Shown one piece after another: positions 1 to 9,798 of a stretch of DNA of 64,000 bases. The stretch's first letter is position 1. The number at the start of each line of letters is the position of its first letter. The notes beneath the pieces are model-generated. The model did not search any database, was not told the DNA's origin, and saw only the letters and a list, made by a program, of their open reading frames with translations. Where the stretch lies: positions 124,001-188,000 of the forward strand of contig CP007152.1 of NCBI GenBank assembly GCA_000831005.1, given 5' to 3'. The stretch comes from Marinobacter salarius. GTDB lineage: Bacteria; Pseudomonadota; Gammaproteobacteria; Pseudomonadales; Oleiphilaceae. Position numbers and translations under genes: made by a program.

Positions 1-1
1 C

Positions 2-885
2 GGTCAGCAGCCTTTTGCTCGCCGGGTTGACTGGCGGTCGATTCGTTCGGTCATCCCCAGGCGATCAAGAACCGCGCATAAGGGTCGTTTCGGGCACGTG
101 CTCGTGGTGGCCGGGGACCGGGGTTTTGGCGGTGCCGGCCTGTTGGCAGCCGAAGCAGCGGCAAGAGCCGGTGCCGGACTGGTTACGCTGGCCACGCGCC
201 CGGAATACGTCTCACCGGCCCTCGCGCGCTGTCCATCGGTCATGGTGCAGGGCTGATTCATGGTTCTGAACTGCCGCCGTTGATTGAAGCGGCGGATGTC
301 ATAGTCTGTGGTCCGGGCATCGGCCAGGGTGCCTGGGGGCAGCAGATGCTCCAGCAGGTGGTTGCGAGCGGTAAGCCGAGGGTGCTCGATGCAGATGCCC
401 TCAACCTGATGGCCTCAAGGGTGGCGCAGCCGGCACACAATCATATCCTTACCCCGCATCCTGGAGAGGCGGCGCGGCTTCTGGCGTGTGATGTGGCGGA
501 AATTGAAGAGGATCGTGTAGGCGCTGCCGGGCGAATCTCTCAGATGTTTGGCGGAGTTGTGCTGCTTAAGGGGGCCGGAACGGTGGTGGCAGGCGGAGGT
601 GCAGTGCCGGACGTTGTCAGCGGCAGTAACCCCGGCATGGCGACTGGTGGCATGGGGGATGTTCTTTCGGGCGTGCTGGGTAGTTTGTACGCTCAACTGA
701 AGGATGCCCGTGTTGCAACCTCGGCAGGCGCTGCATTGCATCTGGCGGCTGCGGACCTGGCGTCGGAAACCCGCGGTTATATGGGGCTGTTGCCGATGGA
801 CGTTATTGAGGCCCTGTCACAGGTATTGGTGGATTCTGAGCGCTGGCCGGATCGTCGTTCGGCTGGCGATGGTGGAGACGAATGA
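2..885 (+). CDS. nnrD: ADP-dependent NAD(P)H-hydrate dehydratase domain, 5' end outside window, frame broken
   Basis: C-terminal domain of the YjeF/Nnr metabolite-repair enzyme, which dehydrates damaged NAD(P)H hydrate using ADP or ATP. The sequence reads GRFGHVLVVAGD near position 80, DADALNLM, ILTPHPGEAARLL and the family signature NPGMATGGMGDVLSG. Codons before about position 253 lie in one frame and the rest in another; one missing base in the GG-CTG stretch at 251-254 joins them as ...MVQG-LIHGSELPPLIEAADV. The start, and probably the N-terminal epimerase domain, lie before the window. The stop overlaps the tsaE start (ATGA), so the two are translationally coupled. The break is probably a sequence error. 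Confidence 0.85.
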
Positions 886-1390
886 TGGACGTTGCAGCGC
901 AGGAGCTCTCGCTGTTCCTGAAGGATGAGGTGGCAACAGAAAACCTTGGAAGGGGGCTCGCTACCGTTGTGGTTCAGGCCGGACAGGGAGCCACTGTATT
1001 TCTCGAGGGCAACCTGGTACGGGAAAGACGACCCTGAGCCGTGGAGTTATGCGTGGCCTTGGCCATGACGGGGCTGTTAAAAGCCCGACCTACACCATTG
1101 TGGAGCCGTATGAGCACCTGAGCCCTCCCGCTTACCACTTCGACCTATACAGATTGGGTGATCCGGAGGAGCTGGAGTACATGGGGATACGTGATTACTT
1201 TCAGGGCCAGAGCCTTTGTTTGATTGAGTGGCCCGAGCGGGGTCAGGGAATCCTTCCGGATCCTGACCTTTGGATACGCTTGAGTGTCAGTGGAGATGGG
1301 CGTAAAGCGCTTGTCTTGGCGGCAACGGCTGTGGGTGTGGGGCTGCAGGCCAGGCTTGCGGCAATACCGTTGTCGAGTGTTCGAGGTTAA
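882..1390 (+). CDS. tsaE: tRNA threonylcarbamoyladenosine biosynthesis ATPase TsaE, frame broken
   Basis: P-loop ATPase that works with TsaB and TsaD to make t6A37 on ANN-decoding tRNAs. The part from 1049 on is typical: SPTYTIVEPYE, HFDLYRL, DPEELEYMGIRDYF and LIEWPERG. The N-terminal part, starting with ATG ATG at 882, is in another frame and ends FLEGNLV. One G missing at 1016-1017 restores EGNLGTGKTTLSRG, that is, the Walker A motif itself. About 168 residues when repaired, normal for the family. The gene is normally essential, so a real loss of the P-loop is unlikely. It overlaps nnrD and precedes amiB, the usual gammaproteobacterial order. Confidence 0.88.
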
Positions 1391-1421
1391 TTATGTGTGA
1401 TCAGTGCAGGTGGGCAGGAAA

Positions 1422-2780
1422 ATGATGGCAAGAATGTTCTCCAGATGGTGCCTGGCCGGTAGTGTAATGCTGACTCTGTTGTTTCCTATGGCAGCAATGG
1501 CGGGCGTTAACGTGGAAGGCGTGAGGATCTGGCCCGCGCCGGACCATACCCGGCTGGTGCTGGATGTTGCCGACAAGATTGATCACAAGGTGTTTGCCCT
1601 TTCCGGGCCTTCGCGCCTGGTGATTGACCTTGAGAACACGACGCTCAAGGCCGATTTTGACAAGCTCGATCTCTCGGGCAGTCCCGTAAAGCGTATCCGC
1701 AGCGCCCCGCGCAACGGTAATGATCTTCGGGTAGTGCTCGATCTGAAGAGTGACATCAAGCCGCGCAGCTTTCAGCTCGAACCCAATCAGCAGTACGGTC
1801 ACCGGTTGGTCGTTGACCTGATTGACGAAGGTGGTCTGAAGGCTCGAAAGCCTTCGGAGCCAACCGTCACCGAAAACGCCAACGGCAAGCGGGATATTAT
1901 CGTGGTGGTTGATGCCGGCCACGGCGGCGAAGACCCGGGAGCAATCGGCCCCCGGGGCACCCGAGAAAAGGACGTGGTGTTGAGAATGTCGAAAACCCTG
2001 GCGGAATTGATCGACGCCAAGCCGGGTTATACCGCCAAGCTAACCCGTACCGGCGACTACTACATCGATTTGCGTAGCCGCACACTGCTGGCCCGGAAGC
2101 ACAACGCCGACCTGTTTGTGTCGGTCCACGCCGATGCCTTTCGCACGCCTCAGCCCCGTGGTGCTTCGGTGTTTGCGTTGTCACAGCGGGGTGCCACCAG
2201 TGAAACCGCCCGCTGGCTGGCCAAGACCGAGAACCGCTCTGACCTGATCGGGGGTGCCGGTGGGGTGTCCCTTGATGGTCGAGATGACATGCTGGCGGGT
2301 GTGCTGCTGGACCTTTCCATGACCGCCAGTATCAATTCCAGCCTCGGTGTCGGGGACTCTATCCTCGGCAGGCTTGGCAGTGTCGCCAAGCTTCACAAGA
2401 AAGGCGTTGAGCAGGCTGCGTTTGCGGTGCTGAAATCACCGGATATTCCATCGGTTCTCGTTGAGGCGGGATTCATCTCGAATCCGAAGGAAGAGCAGAA
2501 CCTTTCTAGTGCCTGGTATCGTGAAAAACTGTCCCAGGCGGTGTTTCGGGGTATCGATGACTACTTCCAGAAAACGCCCCCGCCAGGCACGTTGCTGGCG
2601 TGGCAGAAGCAGAACGGCCGTGGCGATGGCAGTGTCAGTCAGTACCGGATTCGCCGCGGGGATACGCTCTCAGGCGTCGCTCGGGAGAACCAGACAACCG
2701 TCAGCGAACTGATGCAGTATAACGGCCTCAATGATGACCGTGTTATGGTAGGGCAAACCATTCGTATTCCTGCATCCTGA
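1422..2780 (+). CDS. amiB: N-acetylmuramoyl-L-alanine amidase AmiB (AMIN, amidase_3, LysM)
   Basis: Periplasmic zinc amidase that cleaves the stem peptide from glycan to split daughter cells; in other species it is activated by EnvC. A signal peptide with cleavage after AMA precedes an AMIN domain (about residues 25-130), a catalytic amidase_3 domain (about 155-390) and a C-terminal LysM repeat ([18 protein letters not shown]...). Zinc ligands are visible in [15 protein letters not shown] and SVHADAF, and the catalytic Glu in [16 protein letters not shown] at 1422 follows an AGGA. A GTG at 1404 is also in frame but has no clear ribosome site. Located between tsaE and mutL, as in Pseudomonas. 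Confidence 0.93.
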   Translation: MMARMFSRWCLAGSVMLTLLFPMAAMAGVNVEGVRIWPAPDHTRLVLDVADKIDHKVFALSGPSRLVIDLENTTLKADFDKLDLSGSPVKRIRSAPRNGNDLRVVLDLKSDIKPRSFQLEPNQQYGHRLVVDLIDEGGLKARKPSEPTVTENANGKRDIIVVVDAGHGGEDPGAIGPRGTREKDVVLRMSKTLAELIDAKPGYTAKLTRTGDYYIDLRSRTLLARKHNADLFVSVHADAFRTPQPRGASVFALSQRGATSETARWLAKTENRSDLIGGAGGVSLDGRDDMLAGVLLDLSMTASINSSLGVGDSILGRLGSVAKLHKKGVEQAAFAVLKSPDIPSVLVEAGFISNPKEEQNLSSAWYREKLSQAVFRGIDDYFQKTPPPGTLLAWQKQNGRGDGSVSQYRIRRGDTLSGVARENQTTVSELMQYNGLNDDRVMVGQTIRIPAS

Positions 2781-2799
2781 CACGAGGTCCCCTGGTAAC

Positions 2800-4708
2800 A
2801 TGCCCTCCATTCGATTACTGACGCCCCGCCTGGCCAACCAGATTGCTGCCGGTGAGGTGGTTGAGCGCCCGGCTTCGGTCGTGAAAGAACTGGTAGAAAA
2901 TGCGCTCGATGCCGGTGCCCGCCGGGTCGATATCGAGGTGGAGCAGGGGGGTGTCAAGCTGATCCGGGTACGTGACGACGGCATGGGCATAGACGAGACG
3001 GACCTTCCCCTTGCGCTCAGCCGTCATGCCACCAGCAAGATTGAAAATCTCGAAGACCTTGAAGCAGTGGCGTCCCTTGGTTTCCGGGGGGAGGCCCTGG
3101 CCAGTATCAGTTCCGTTTCCAGGCTGGCACTGACATCACGCACAGAGCGCCAGGAGGCGGCCTCAAAGGTAGAAGTGGAAGGGCGCGACATGGACGCCAG
3201 CATTTCCCCGGCGGCCCATCCGGTGGGCACGACGGTGGAAGTCCGGGACCTGTTCTTTAACACGCCCGCCCGACGCAAGTTTCTCCGTACGGAGAAGACC
3301 GAGTTCAACCATGTTGAAGAATGCATTCGCCGCCAGGCCCTGAGCCGTTTCGACACCGGTTTTACGCTTCGGCATAACCAGCGTGTGGTCCAGAGCCTCA
3401 GGCCGGCTGAGAATCCGCTGGACCGGGAGCGGCGGATTGGCTCTCTATGCGGTCAGCAGTTTATCGACAACGCCGTGGTGATTGATGCTGAGGCTACGGG
3501 ATTGAAACTTTGGGGTTGGGTTGCCCTGCCGACCTTTTCCCGCAGTCAGGCGGATTTGCAGTACTTTTTTGTCAACGGGCGGGTGATACGGGACCGGCTG
3601 GTAGCGCATGCCGTGCGCCAGGCTTATCGGGATGTGCTATACAACAACCGCCACCCGGCGTTCGTGTTGTATCTGGAGGTTGATCCCGCGAACGTGGACG
3701 TGAATGTTCACCCCACCAAGCACGAAGTGCGTTTCCGCGATGGGCGCCTGGTTCACGATTTTATTTTCCGGACGCTTCACAAGGCGCTGGCAGATGTGCG
3801 CCCGGATGATCATCTCAAGGGAGCGGTAGCCCAGTCCCACGGTCGGGAGGCCGGTACGGCAACCGGTGGTTTTGGCGTTCAGGCTGCCATGCCGGGTGTC
3901 AATCACCAGTCCGCCTCCGATCCGTTTGCAGGTTCCGGCGGCAGCCCGCAGCATGCCGGGTTCTCAGGGAGCCCGAGGCCCCCGCAGCCTGAATGGCAGG
4001 CCCGCGATCAGATGGCGTTCTACCAGTCCCTGAACGAGGGCGGTGGAACCGGGGCGCAGCCGCGATGGCCGACACCGGTGATCTGGCCGTTGCGGCGCCT
4101 ACGCCACCGCAGGACAGCGGTGATGAGCCGCCGCTTGGCTACGCCATTGCCCAACTGCACGGAATTTATATCCTGGCCCAGAGCCGTCAGGGCATGATCG
4201 TGGTGGATATGCACGCGGCCCATGAGCGTATTACCTATGAGCGTATGAAGCGTGCGCTGGAGGCGCAGGACCTCAAGAGTCAGCCGCTGCTGGTGCCGGT
4301 TTCCCTGGCTGTCAGCCAGAAAGAGGCGGCATTGGCGGAGACTCATGGTGAAGAGCTTTTGCAGTTGGGATTGAGGGTGGAGCGCATTGGCCCCGAAACT
4401 CTCGCTGTGCGGCAGGTGCCTGCGCTGTTGCGGGGGGCGGACACCGAGCAATTGGTTCGGGATGTGCTGTCTGACCTGATTGAGAACGGCGAAAGCGACC
4501 GTGTGGAGGCGGTGATACATGAGTTGCTTGGTACCATGGCATGTCATGGTTCCGTGCGTGCCAATCGGCAACTGACCATTCCGGAAATGAATACCCTGTT
4601 GCGGGACATGGAGGCCACCGAGCGCAGTGGTCAGTGCAACCATGGTCGGCCCACCTGGACTGTGGTCACCCTCTCGGAGCTGGACAAATTATTCCTGCGC
4701 GGGCGTAA
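2800..4708 (+). CDS. mutL: DNA mismatch repair protein MutL, frame broken, stop lost
   Basis: GHKL ATPase that couples MutS mismatch recognition to strand removal. The N-terminal half shows [31 protein letters not shown] and [11 protein letters not shown]. After a Gly/Pro-rich linker one base is missing near 4060, and the C-terminal domain follows in the next frame. It carries [12 protein letters not shown], which fits the DxHA(x)2E(x)4E metal-binding motif of MutL nucleases, together with ACHGS and CNHGRPT. Family members end at a point matching LDKLFLRGR. Here the frame runs on into miaA, and one base missing near 4705 would give TAA at 4706-4708. Both breaks look like sequence errors. Confidence 0.9.
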
Positions 4709-4715
4709 CACCGGT

Positions 4716-5757
4716 ATGACGGCATCAACCGCTAAAGGCACCAAGCCCCTGGCCATATGCCTGATGGGCCCGACTGCCTCGGGCAAGACCGACCTGGCCA
4801 TCGAGCTCTGTCGCCACCTGCCCTGCGATATCATCAGTGTTGATTCGGCGATGATCTACCGGGGTATGGATATTGGAACCGCCAAGCCCTCGCACGAGGA
4901 GCTCTCCCAGGCGCCACACCGGTTAATTGATATCTGCGACCCGGCGGAAACATACTCGGCAGCGGACTTCCGTCGCGATGCCCTGCGTGAAATGAACGAC
5001 ATTGTGTCAGCGGGGCGGATTCCGTTGTTGGTGGGTGGCACCATGATGTACTTCAAAGCATTGCTGCATGGTATGTCCAACCTGCCGTCTGCTGATCCAG
5101 TCGTCCGGGAGGCCCTTGAGCAGGAGGCGAAGGAGCGAGGCTGGGGTGCCCTTCACCAGGAGCTGGAGCGACAGGACTGTGGCGGCGGGTCTCATTCATC
5201 AGAATAACCGGCAGCGACTTATTCGGGCACTTGAGGTGATTCGTCTGACGGGACGGCCGATTTCCTCAATATGGCAGGACAAGGCGAGCAGAGGCCAGGC
5301 AGAGAACCGTCAGAACAGCGATGGCATTGAGGATTACACCTATTTCACCCAATGGCAGGCAGACGAATCGCCGTCTCTTCCGTATACTGTAGTGCAGCTT
5401 GCGATGGCTCCCGCCGAGAGACGGGTGCTCCATGAAAGAATAGCCCTGCGTTTCAACGCCATGCTGAATGCGGGTTTTCTTGATGAGGTCAGGGCGCTGA
5501 AGGCCAGGGGTGATCTGAATGCTGGCCTGCCCTCCATGCGTTGTGTCGGATATCGTCAGGGCTGGGCACATCTGGCCGGTGATTATGATTACGACACCAT
5601 GGTGGACAAGGGCGTTGCTGCTACCCGTCAGCTTGCCAAGCGACAGCTGACCTGGTTGCGAAAGTGGTCCGATGTGGACTGGTTGGATAGTGGCGACAAA
5701 CTTATGTCCGACACTGCCTTGAAAATTATTGAGTTTCGCACCACATTTAACAATTGA
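4716..5757 (+). CDS. miaA: tRNA dimethylallyltransferase MiaA, frame broken
   Basis: Transfers dimethylallyl to A37 of tRNAs reading UNN codons, making the substrate of MiaB, which is encoded later in this window. The N-terminus has the P-loop [11 protein letters not shown], then [18 protein letters not shown] and [14 protein letters not shown]. Near 5177 the frame changes by the equivalent of two missing bases. Restoring CC gives [17 protein letters not shown], matching the DPxAA...IHxN block of the family. The C-terminal part has [14 protein letters not shown] and [10 protein letters not shown]. The start is ATG 4716, just after the probable mutL stop; the ribosome site is weak, suggesting coupling to mutL. 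hfq follows. Confidence 0.9.
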
Positions 5758-5797
5758 AGTTGACGATCTGCCTTTACTTATAAACAGGAGAAAACAC

Positions 5798-6046
5798 ATG
5801 TCAAAAGGGCACTCTCTACAAGACCCTTACCTTAATGCATTACGCAAGGAACGCATTCCGGTTTCCATCTTTCTGGTCAATGGTATCAAGCTTCAGGGCC
5901 AGATCGAGTCTTTTGACCAGTTCGTGATTTTGCTGAAAAACACTGTCAGCCAGATGGTCTATAAGCATGCCATTTCCACTGTGGTGCCCGCGCGGAACGT
6001 TCGTATTCCGCCACAGGCTCCGGGCGGAGAAGAATCTGAAGACTGA
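5798..6046 (+). CDS. hfq: RNA chaperone Hfq
   Basis: 82-residue Sm-like hexameric chaperone that pairs small RNAs with mRNAs. It begins [13 protein letters not shown], contains the Sm1 region [19 protein letters not shown] and the Sm2 motif [12 protein letters not shown], and ends in a short acidic tail. ATG 5798 is preceded by AGGAG at 5786-5790. The order miaA-hfq-hflX-hflK-hflC is classical. Intact reading frame. Confidence 0.98.
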   Translation: MSKGHSLQDPYLNALRKERIPVSIFLVNGIKLQGQIESFDQFVILLKNTVSQMVYKHAISTVVPARNVRIPPQAPGGEESED

Positions 6047-6070
6047 TTTATCCGGGCACACCGGTGTTGT

Positions 6071-6126
6071 CACCCGCGCTCCCGAAGGGCCCGAAAAGGC
6101 TCCCAGGGCCGCGGGTGTTTGTTTTG
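6071..6126 (+). terminator. Possible intrinsic terminator or attenuator between hfq and hflX
   Basis: CACCCGCG at 6071-6078 pairs with CGCGGGTG at 6110-6117, with further GC pairing possible in the 31-nt loop, followed by TTTGTTTT. It would reduce read-through from hfq into hflX. The long loop makes this less certain than a compact terminator. Confidence 0.55.
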
Positions 6127-6165
6127 GTGACAGGTGCAGCCTGACTGATTTGGAGTTGTTACTAC

Positions 6166-7464
6166 TTGTTTGAGCGTCCCGACGTTGGTGAACGGGCGAT
6201 TCTCGTTCATATCGAGTTTTCCTCACACGAAGAAGCTGAGGATCTGGGCGAGTTCCGTGAACTGGTCTGGTCTGCCGGTGTCGAACCCGTAGGTGTTGTC
6301 ACCGGCTCGCGCAAGCAGCCCAGCCCGAGACTGTTTGTCGGCGAGGGGAAGCTGGAAGAGATTCGTGATGCCGTGACCGCCAACGAAGCGGATGTGGTGC
6401 TTTTCAATCACGCACTCAGCCCCAGCCAGGAACGAAACATTGAGCGTGAGCTGAGCTGTCGTGTGCTCGATCGCACGGGCGTCATCCTGGATATTTTCGC
6501 TCAGCGTGCTCGCACCCATGAAGGTAAGCTTCAGGTGGAACTGGCTCAACTTGAGCATATGTCGACCCGCCTTATTCGAGGGTGGACGCACCTTGAGCGC
6601 CAGAAGGGTGGTATCGGGTTGCGTGGCCCGGGTGAAACCCAGTTGGAGACGGATCGGCGGTTGCTGCGGGAGCGTATCAAGTCCATTCATCGCCGCCTTG
6701 AAAAGGTCCGTAAACAGCGTAACCAGGGTCGCCGGGCCCGGATGCGTGCGGATATTCCAACCGTCTCACTGGTGGGCTACACCAACGCGGGCAAGTCCAC
6801 GCTGTTTAACCGCATAACAACGTCAACCGTTTACGCGGCGGATCAGCTGTTTGCGACCCTGGACCCGACGCTGAGGCGCCTGGAACTTCCTGACATTGGC
6901 CCGGTCGTAATGGCCGACACTGTCGGCTTTATCCGTCATCTTCCCCACAAGCTGGTTGAAGCCTTCCGTGCCACCCTGGAAGAAACCACCGAAGCCTCAA
7001 TTCTGCTCCACATAATCGACTGCCACGATCACCGGCGTGACGAGAACATGGAGCAGGTGGAAGAAGTGCTGGCAGAAATAGGTGCTGACGAGATTCCGGT
7101 GCTGCAGGTTTTCAACAAGATCGACCTGCTGGATAACTTCCAGCCGCGGGTTGAGCGCAACGAAGATGGCGTTCCCGTGCGTGTCTGGGTTTCTGCGGTC
7201 ACCGGGGAAGGTCTTGAAGGCCTGTTTGATACCATCGTCGAACGATTGGCGGAGGACGTGATCCATCAATTCGTACTGCTGGGCCCGACGGACGGCAAGT
7301 TGCGGGCGCTTTTGCATGAAGCGGGCTCTGTCGTGACGGAAAGTCACCGCGATAGCGGGGATTCGGTACTGGAAGTACGCCTTCAGCATCGTGACTGGTT
7401 ACAGCTTTTGAGCCGCGCTGGCGTGCGCGAAAATGATGTAAGGCTTGAAGAACAACGTACATAG
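6166..7464 (+). CDS. hflX: Ribosome-associated GTPase HflX
   Basis: 432-residue GTPase of the Obg/HflX group that splits stalled or hibernating ribosomes. It has the N-terminal HflX domain with a glycine-rich segment (GGIGLRGPGETQLETDRR), then the G domain with G1 GYTNAGKST, G3 DTVGFI and G4 NKID. The best start is a TTG at 6166 giving MFERPDVGERA, with GGAG at about 6152-6155; I see no in-frame ATG near the conserved N-terminus. The TTG start may keep expression low relative to hfq. Confidence 0.95.
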   Translation: MFERPDVGERAILVHIEFSSHEEAEDLGEFRELVWSAGVEPVGVVTGSRKQPSPRLFVGEGKLEEIRDAVTANEADVVLFNHALSPSQERNIERELSCRVLDRTGVILDIFAQRARTHEGKLQVELAQLEHMSTRLIRGWTHLERQKGGIGLRGPGETQLETDRRLLRERIKSIHRRLEKVRKQRNQGRRARMRADIPTVSLVGYTNAGKSTLFNRITTSTVYAADQLFATLDPTLRRLELPDIGPVVMADTVGFIRHLPHKLVEAFRATLEETTEASILLHIIDCHDHRRDENMEQVEEVLAEIGADEIPVLQVFNKIDLLDNFQPRVERNEDGVPVRVWVSAVTGEGLEGLFDTIVERLAEDVIHQFVLLGPTDGKLRALLHEAGSVVTESHRDSGDSVLEVRLQHRDWLQLLSRAGVRENDVRLEEQRT

Positions 7465-7542
7465 GCCGGCTGTGCTATTGCCGGGGCGCTTATAAATCCC
7501 TAGTATTTGCAGCCATTCGATTAGTTTGGAACGGAGAACACT

Positions 7543-8736
7543 ATGGCCTGGAATGAACCGGGTGGAAACCGCAACGACAATGACCCCTGGGGTACTGGTG
7601 GTGGTCGTGGCGGAAATGACCAGGGCCCACCGGACCTGGACGAGGCGCTGAAAAAGGGTCTCGACAAGCTCAATCGCTTGCTGGGTGGCAAGGGCAACAA
7701 GTCCGGAGGCAGTGGCGGCAGTTCGTCCTCGGGTGGCGCCGGCGGTTTTGGTGCCATCCTGGCGTTGGCGGCCATCATTTTTGCCGGATACGTGGTCTTT
7801 CAATCGTTCTACACCGTGAACGAGCAGGAGCGTGCGGTTGTGCTTCGCTTTGGCGAGTTCAGTCGTACTGAAACGCCGGGTCTGCGCTTCAAGGTTCCGT
7901 TGATCGATAGCGTTTATCTGGTCCGGGTGACGAACGTCCGGAATGCGGAATCTACAGGCCAGATGCTGACACAGGACGAGAACCTCGTCTCTGTCGACCT
8001 TCAGGTCCAGTATCGTGTTGGTGATGCTCAGGCTTATGTGCTGAACGTCCGTGATTCCAACCAGGCATTGGCGTTTGCTACTGACAGCGCCTTGCGCCAT
8101 GAAGTTGGTAGTTCAACACTTGATGACGTGTTGACGGAAGGTCGTGCCGAGTTGGCCGTTCGCGTGGAGCAGCGCCTGCAGAGCTTCCTGGAAGAATACG
8201 GCACTGGCTTGACCATTGTCCGTGTAAACGTCGAGAGCACTCAGCCACCCGATGCGGTGCAGGATGCCTTCCGTGAAGTGCAGCGCGCCCGTGAGGACGA
8301 GCAGCAGGTCAAGGAAGAAGCTGAAACCTACCGCAATAAAGTGGTCCCCGAGGCTCGTGGCCGGGCACAGCGCCTGACCGAGGAAGCGGCGGCCTACAAG
8401 GAAGAAGTGATTGAGCGTGCCCGTGGTGAAACCTCACGTTTCCTGGCGGTTCTTGGTGTGTATCAGACTGCGCCGGAAGTCACTCGCGAGCGTATGTACA
8501 TCCAGGCACTTGAAGGGGTTCTGTCGAATACCAGCAAAGTGCTGGTGGACACCCAGAGCAGCGACAATATGATGTACCTGCCTCTGGATAGGCTGACCAA
8601 CCGTTCCGGTGCCAGCACCGGCAGCCAGAGCGGTTCCGGAAGCTCCGGCAGTGACATCGACATCAAGACCCTGTCAGATCAGGTGATTCAGGAGCTGCGT
8701 GGCAGGCAGGATAGTGGCGTTCGGAGGAGCAGATAA
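7543..8736 (+). CDS. hflK: FtsH modulator, membrane protein HflK
   Basis: SPFH/band-7 protein that forms a membrane cage with HflC around the FtsH protease. It has a Gly/Asn-rich cytoplasmic N-terminus (about residues 1-62), one transmembrane helix (about 66-87, GFGAILALAAIIFAGYVVF), a band-7 domain (FYTVNEQERAVVLRFGEF onward), a charged coiled coil (about 240-290) and a Ser/Gly-rich tail. ATG 7543 follows GGAG at 7533-7536. The stop overlaps the hflC start (TAATG). Confidence 0.96.
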   Translation: MAWNEPGGNRNDNDPWGTGGGRGGNDQGPPDLDEALKKGLDKLNRLLGGKGNKSGGSGGSSSSGGAGGFGAILALAAIIFAGYVVFQSFYTVNEQERAVVLRFGEFSRTETPGLRFKVPLIDSVYLVRVTNVRNAESTGQMLTQDENLVSVDLQVQYRVGDAQAYVLNVRDSNQALAFATDSALRHEVGSSTLDDVLTEGRAELAVRVEQRLQSFLEEYGTGLTIVRVNVESTQPPDAVQDAFREVQRAREDEQQVKEEAETYRNKVVPEARGRAQRLTEEAAAYKEEVIERARGETSRFLAVLGVYQTAPEVTRERMYIQALEGVLSNTSKVLVDTQSSDNMMYLPLDRLTNRSGASTGSQSGSGSSGSDIDIKTLSDQVIQELRGRQDSGVRRSR

Positions 8737-9614
8737 TGATGGGACCCAAAAGTATTGTGGGCCTTGCAGGCGCCCTGATTGTCGTACTGGTTACGCTCTC
8801 CAGTGTTTACATTATCCCGGAAACCCATCGTGGCGTGCTGCTGCGGTTCGGTGAGTTGATCGAAACGGATATTTCAGCCGGGCTTCACTTCAAGGTGCCG
8901 GTCATTGATCAGGTCCGGGAATTCGACATCCGATTGCTGACAACGGATCTTCCATCGCGTCAGTATTTGACCATCGAGAAGAAGCCGCTGGACGTCGATT
9001 CCTACATCGCCTGGAAAATCCGCAACGTGGATCAGTTCTACCGGGCCACTGGTGGTGACGAATACCGCGCCTCCGAGCTGCTGTTGTCTCGCGTGGATAA
9101 CGGCCTGCGGGATGAGTTCGGTGTTCGGACCATGGTCGAGGTCGTTTCCGGCCAGCGTGACGAGCTGATGCACACCCTGCGTGACCGGGTGAACGAAACG
9201 TCGCTCAAGGAATTTGGCATTGAAGTGGTGGATATCCGCGTCAAAGCCATTGAATTCCCGGGGCAGGTGAGCCAGAACGTCTATCGTCGAATGGCGACCG
9301 AGCGCGAGAAGCTCGCGCAGGAATTCCGCTCCCGCGGTCGCGAGTTGGCGGAGGGTATTCGCGCGGATGCTGATCGCCAGCGCACCGTTATCCTGGCGGA
9401 AGCCTTTGCCAAGGCTGAGGAAATGCGTGGTGAAGGTGATGCTCAGGCCGCCCAGATCTATGCCGATGCCTATGGGTCTAACAGCGAGTTCTATAGCTTC
9501 TACCGCAGTCTGGAAGCCTATCAGAACACCTTTGCCAATGAAGACGACATCATGGTCATCGACACTGATAGCGACTTCCTGAAGTTCCTGAAGGACCCTC
9601 AGGGAAACCGCTAA
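8736..9614 (+). CDS. hflC: FtsH modulator, membrane protein HflC
   Basis: Partner of HflK. The 292 residues comprise an N-terminal membrane anchor (about residues 5-25), the band-7 domain starting IIPETHRGVLLRFGEL, and a helical charged region around residues 180-240 rich in Glu, Arg and Ala. The start overlaps the hflK stop by one base, so translation is coupled. A strong terminator follows, closing the hfq-hfl unit. The yjeT-like gene found between hflC and hisZ in Pseudomonas is absent here. Confidence 0.96.
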   Translation: MMGPKSIVGLAGALIVVLVTLSSVYIIPETHRGVLLRFGELIETDISAGLHFKVPVIDQVREFDIRLLTTDLPSRQYLTIEKKPLDVDSYIAWKIRNVDQFYRATGGDEYRASELLLSRVDNGLRDEFGVRTMVEVVSGQRDELMHTLRDRVNETSLKEFGIEVVDIRVKAIEFPGQVSQNVYRRMATEREKLAQEFRSRGRELAEGIRADADRQRTVILAEAFAKAEEMRGEGDAQAAQIYADAYGSNSEFYSFYRSLEAYQNTFANEDDIMVIDTDSDFLKFLKDPQGNR

Positions 9615-9633
9615 CCACGACGATGGTAGTGAC

Positions 9634-9666
9634 AAAACCGGAATACCTCGGTATTCCGGTTTTTTT
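9634..9666 (+). terminator. Rho-independent terminator after hflC
   Basis: AAAACCGGAATAC (9634-9646) pairs perfectly with GTATTCCGGTTTT (9651-9663) around a CTCG loop and ends in a run of T. The flanking A and T runs also make it usable from the other strand, though no gene needs that here. Confidence 0.95.
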
Positions 9667-9798
9667 GTGTCTGCCAACAGTGTAAAATTCTGCCGGTTTT
9701 GGTTCGGGTTTTTATCTTTTCCCGAGCATCGCCCTAAATCCTGTGTACTCTCGCGGCAAGAAGCTTCCGCCCCGGGACAGAACGGACAACCGAATCTC

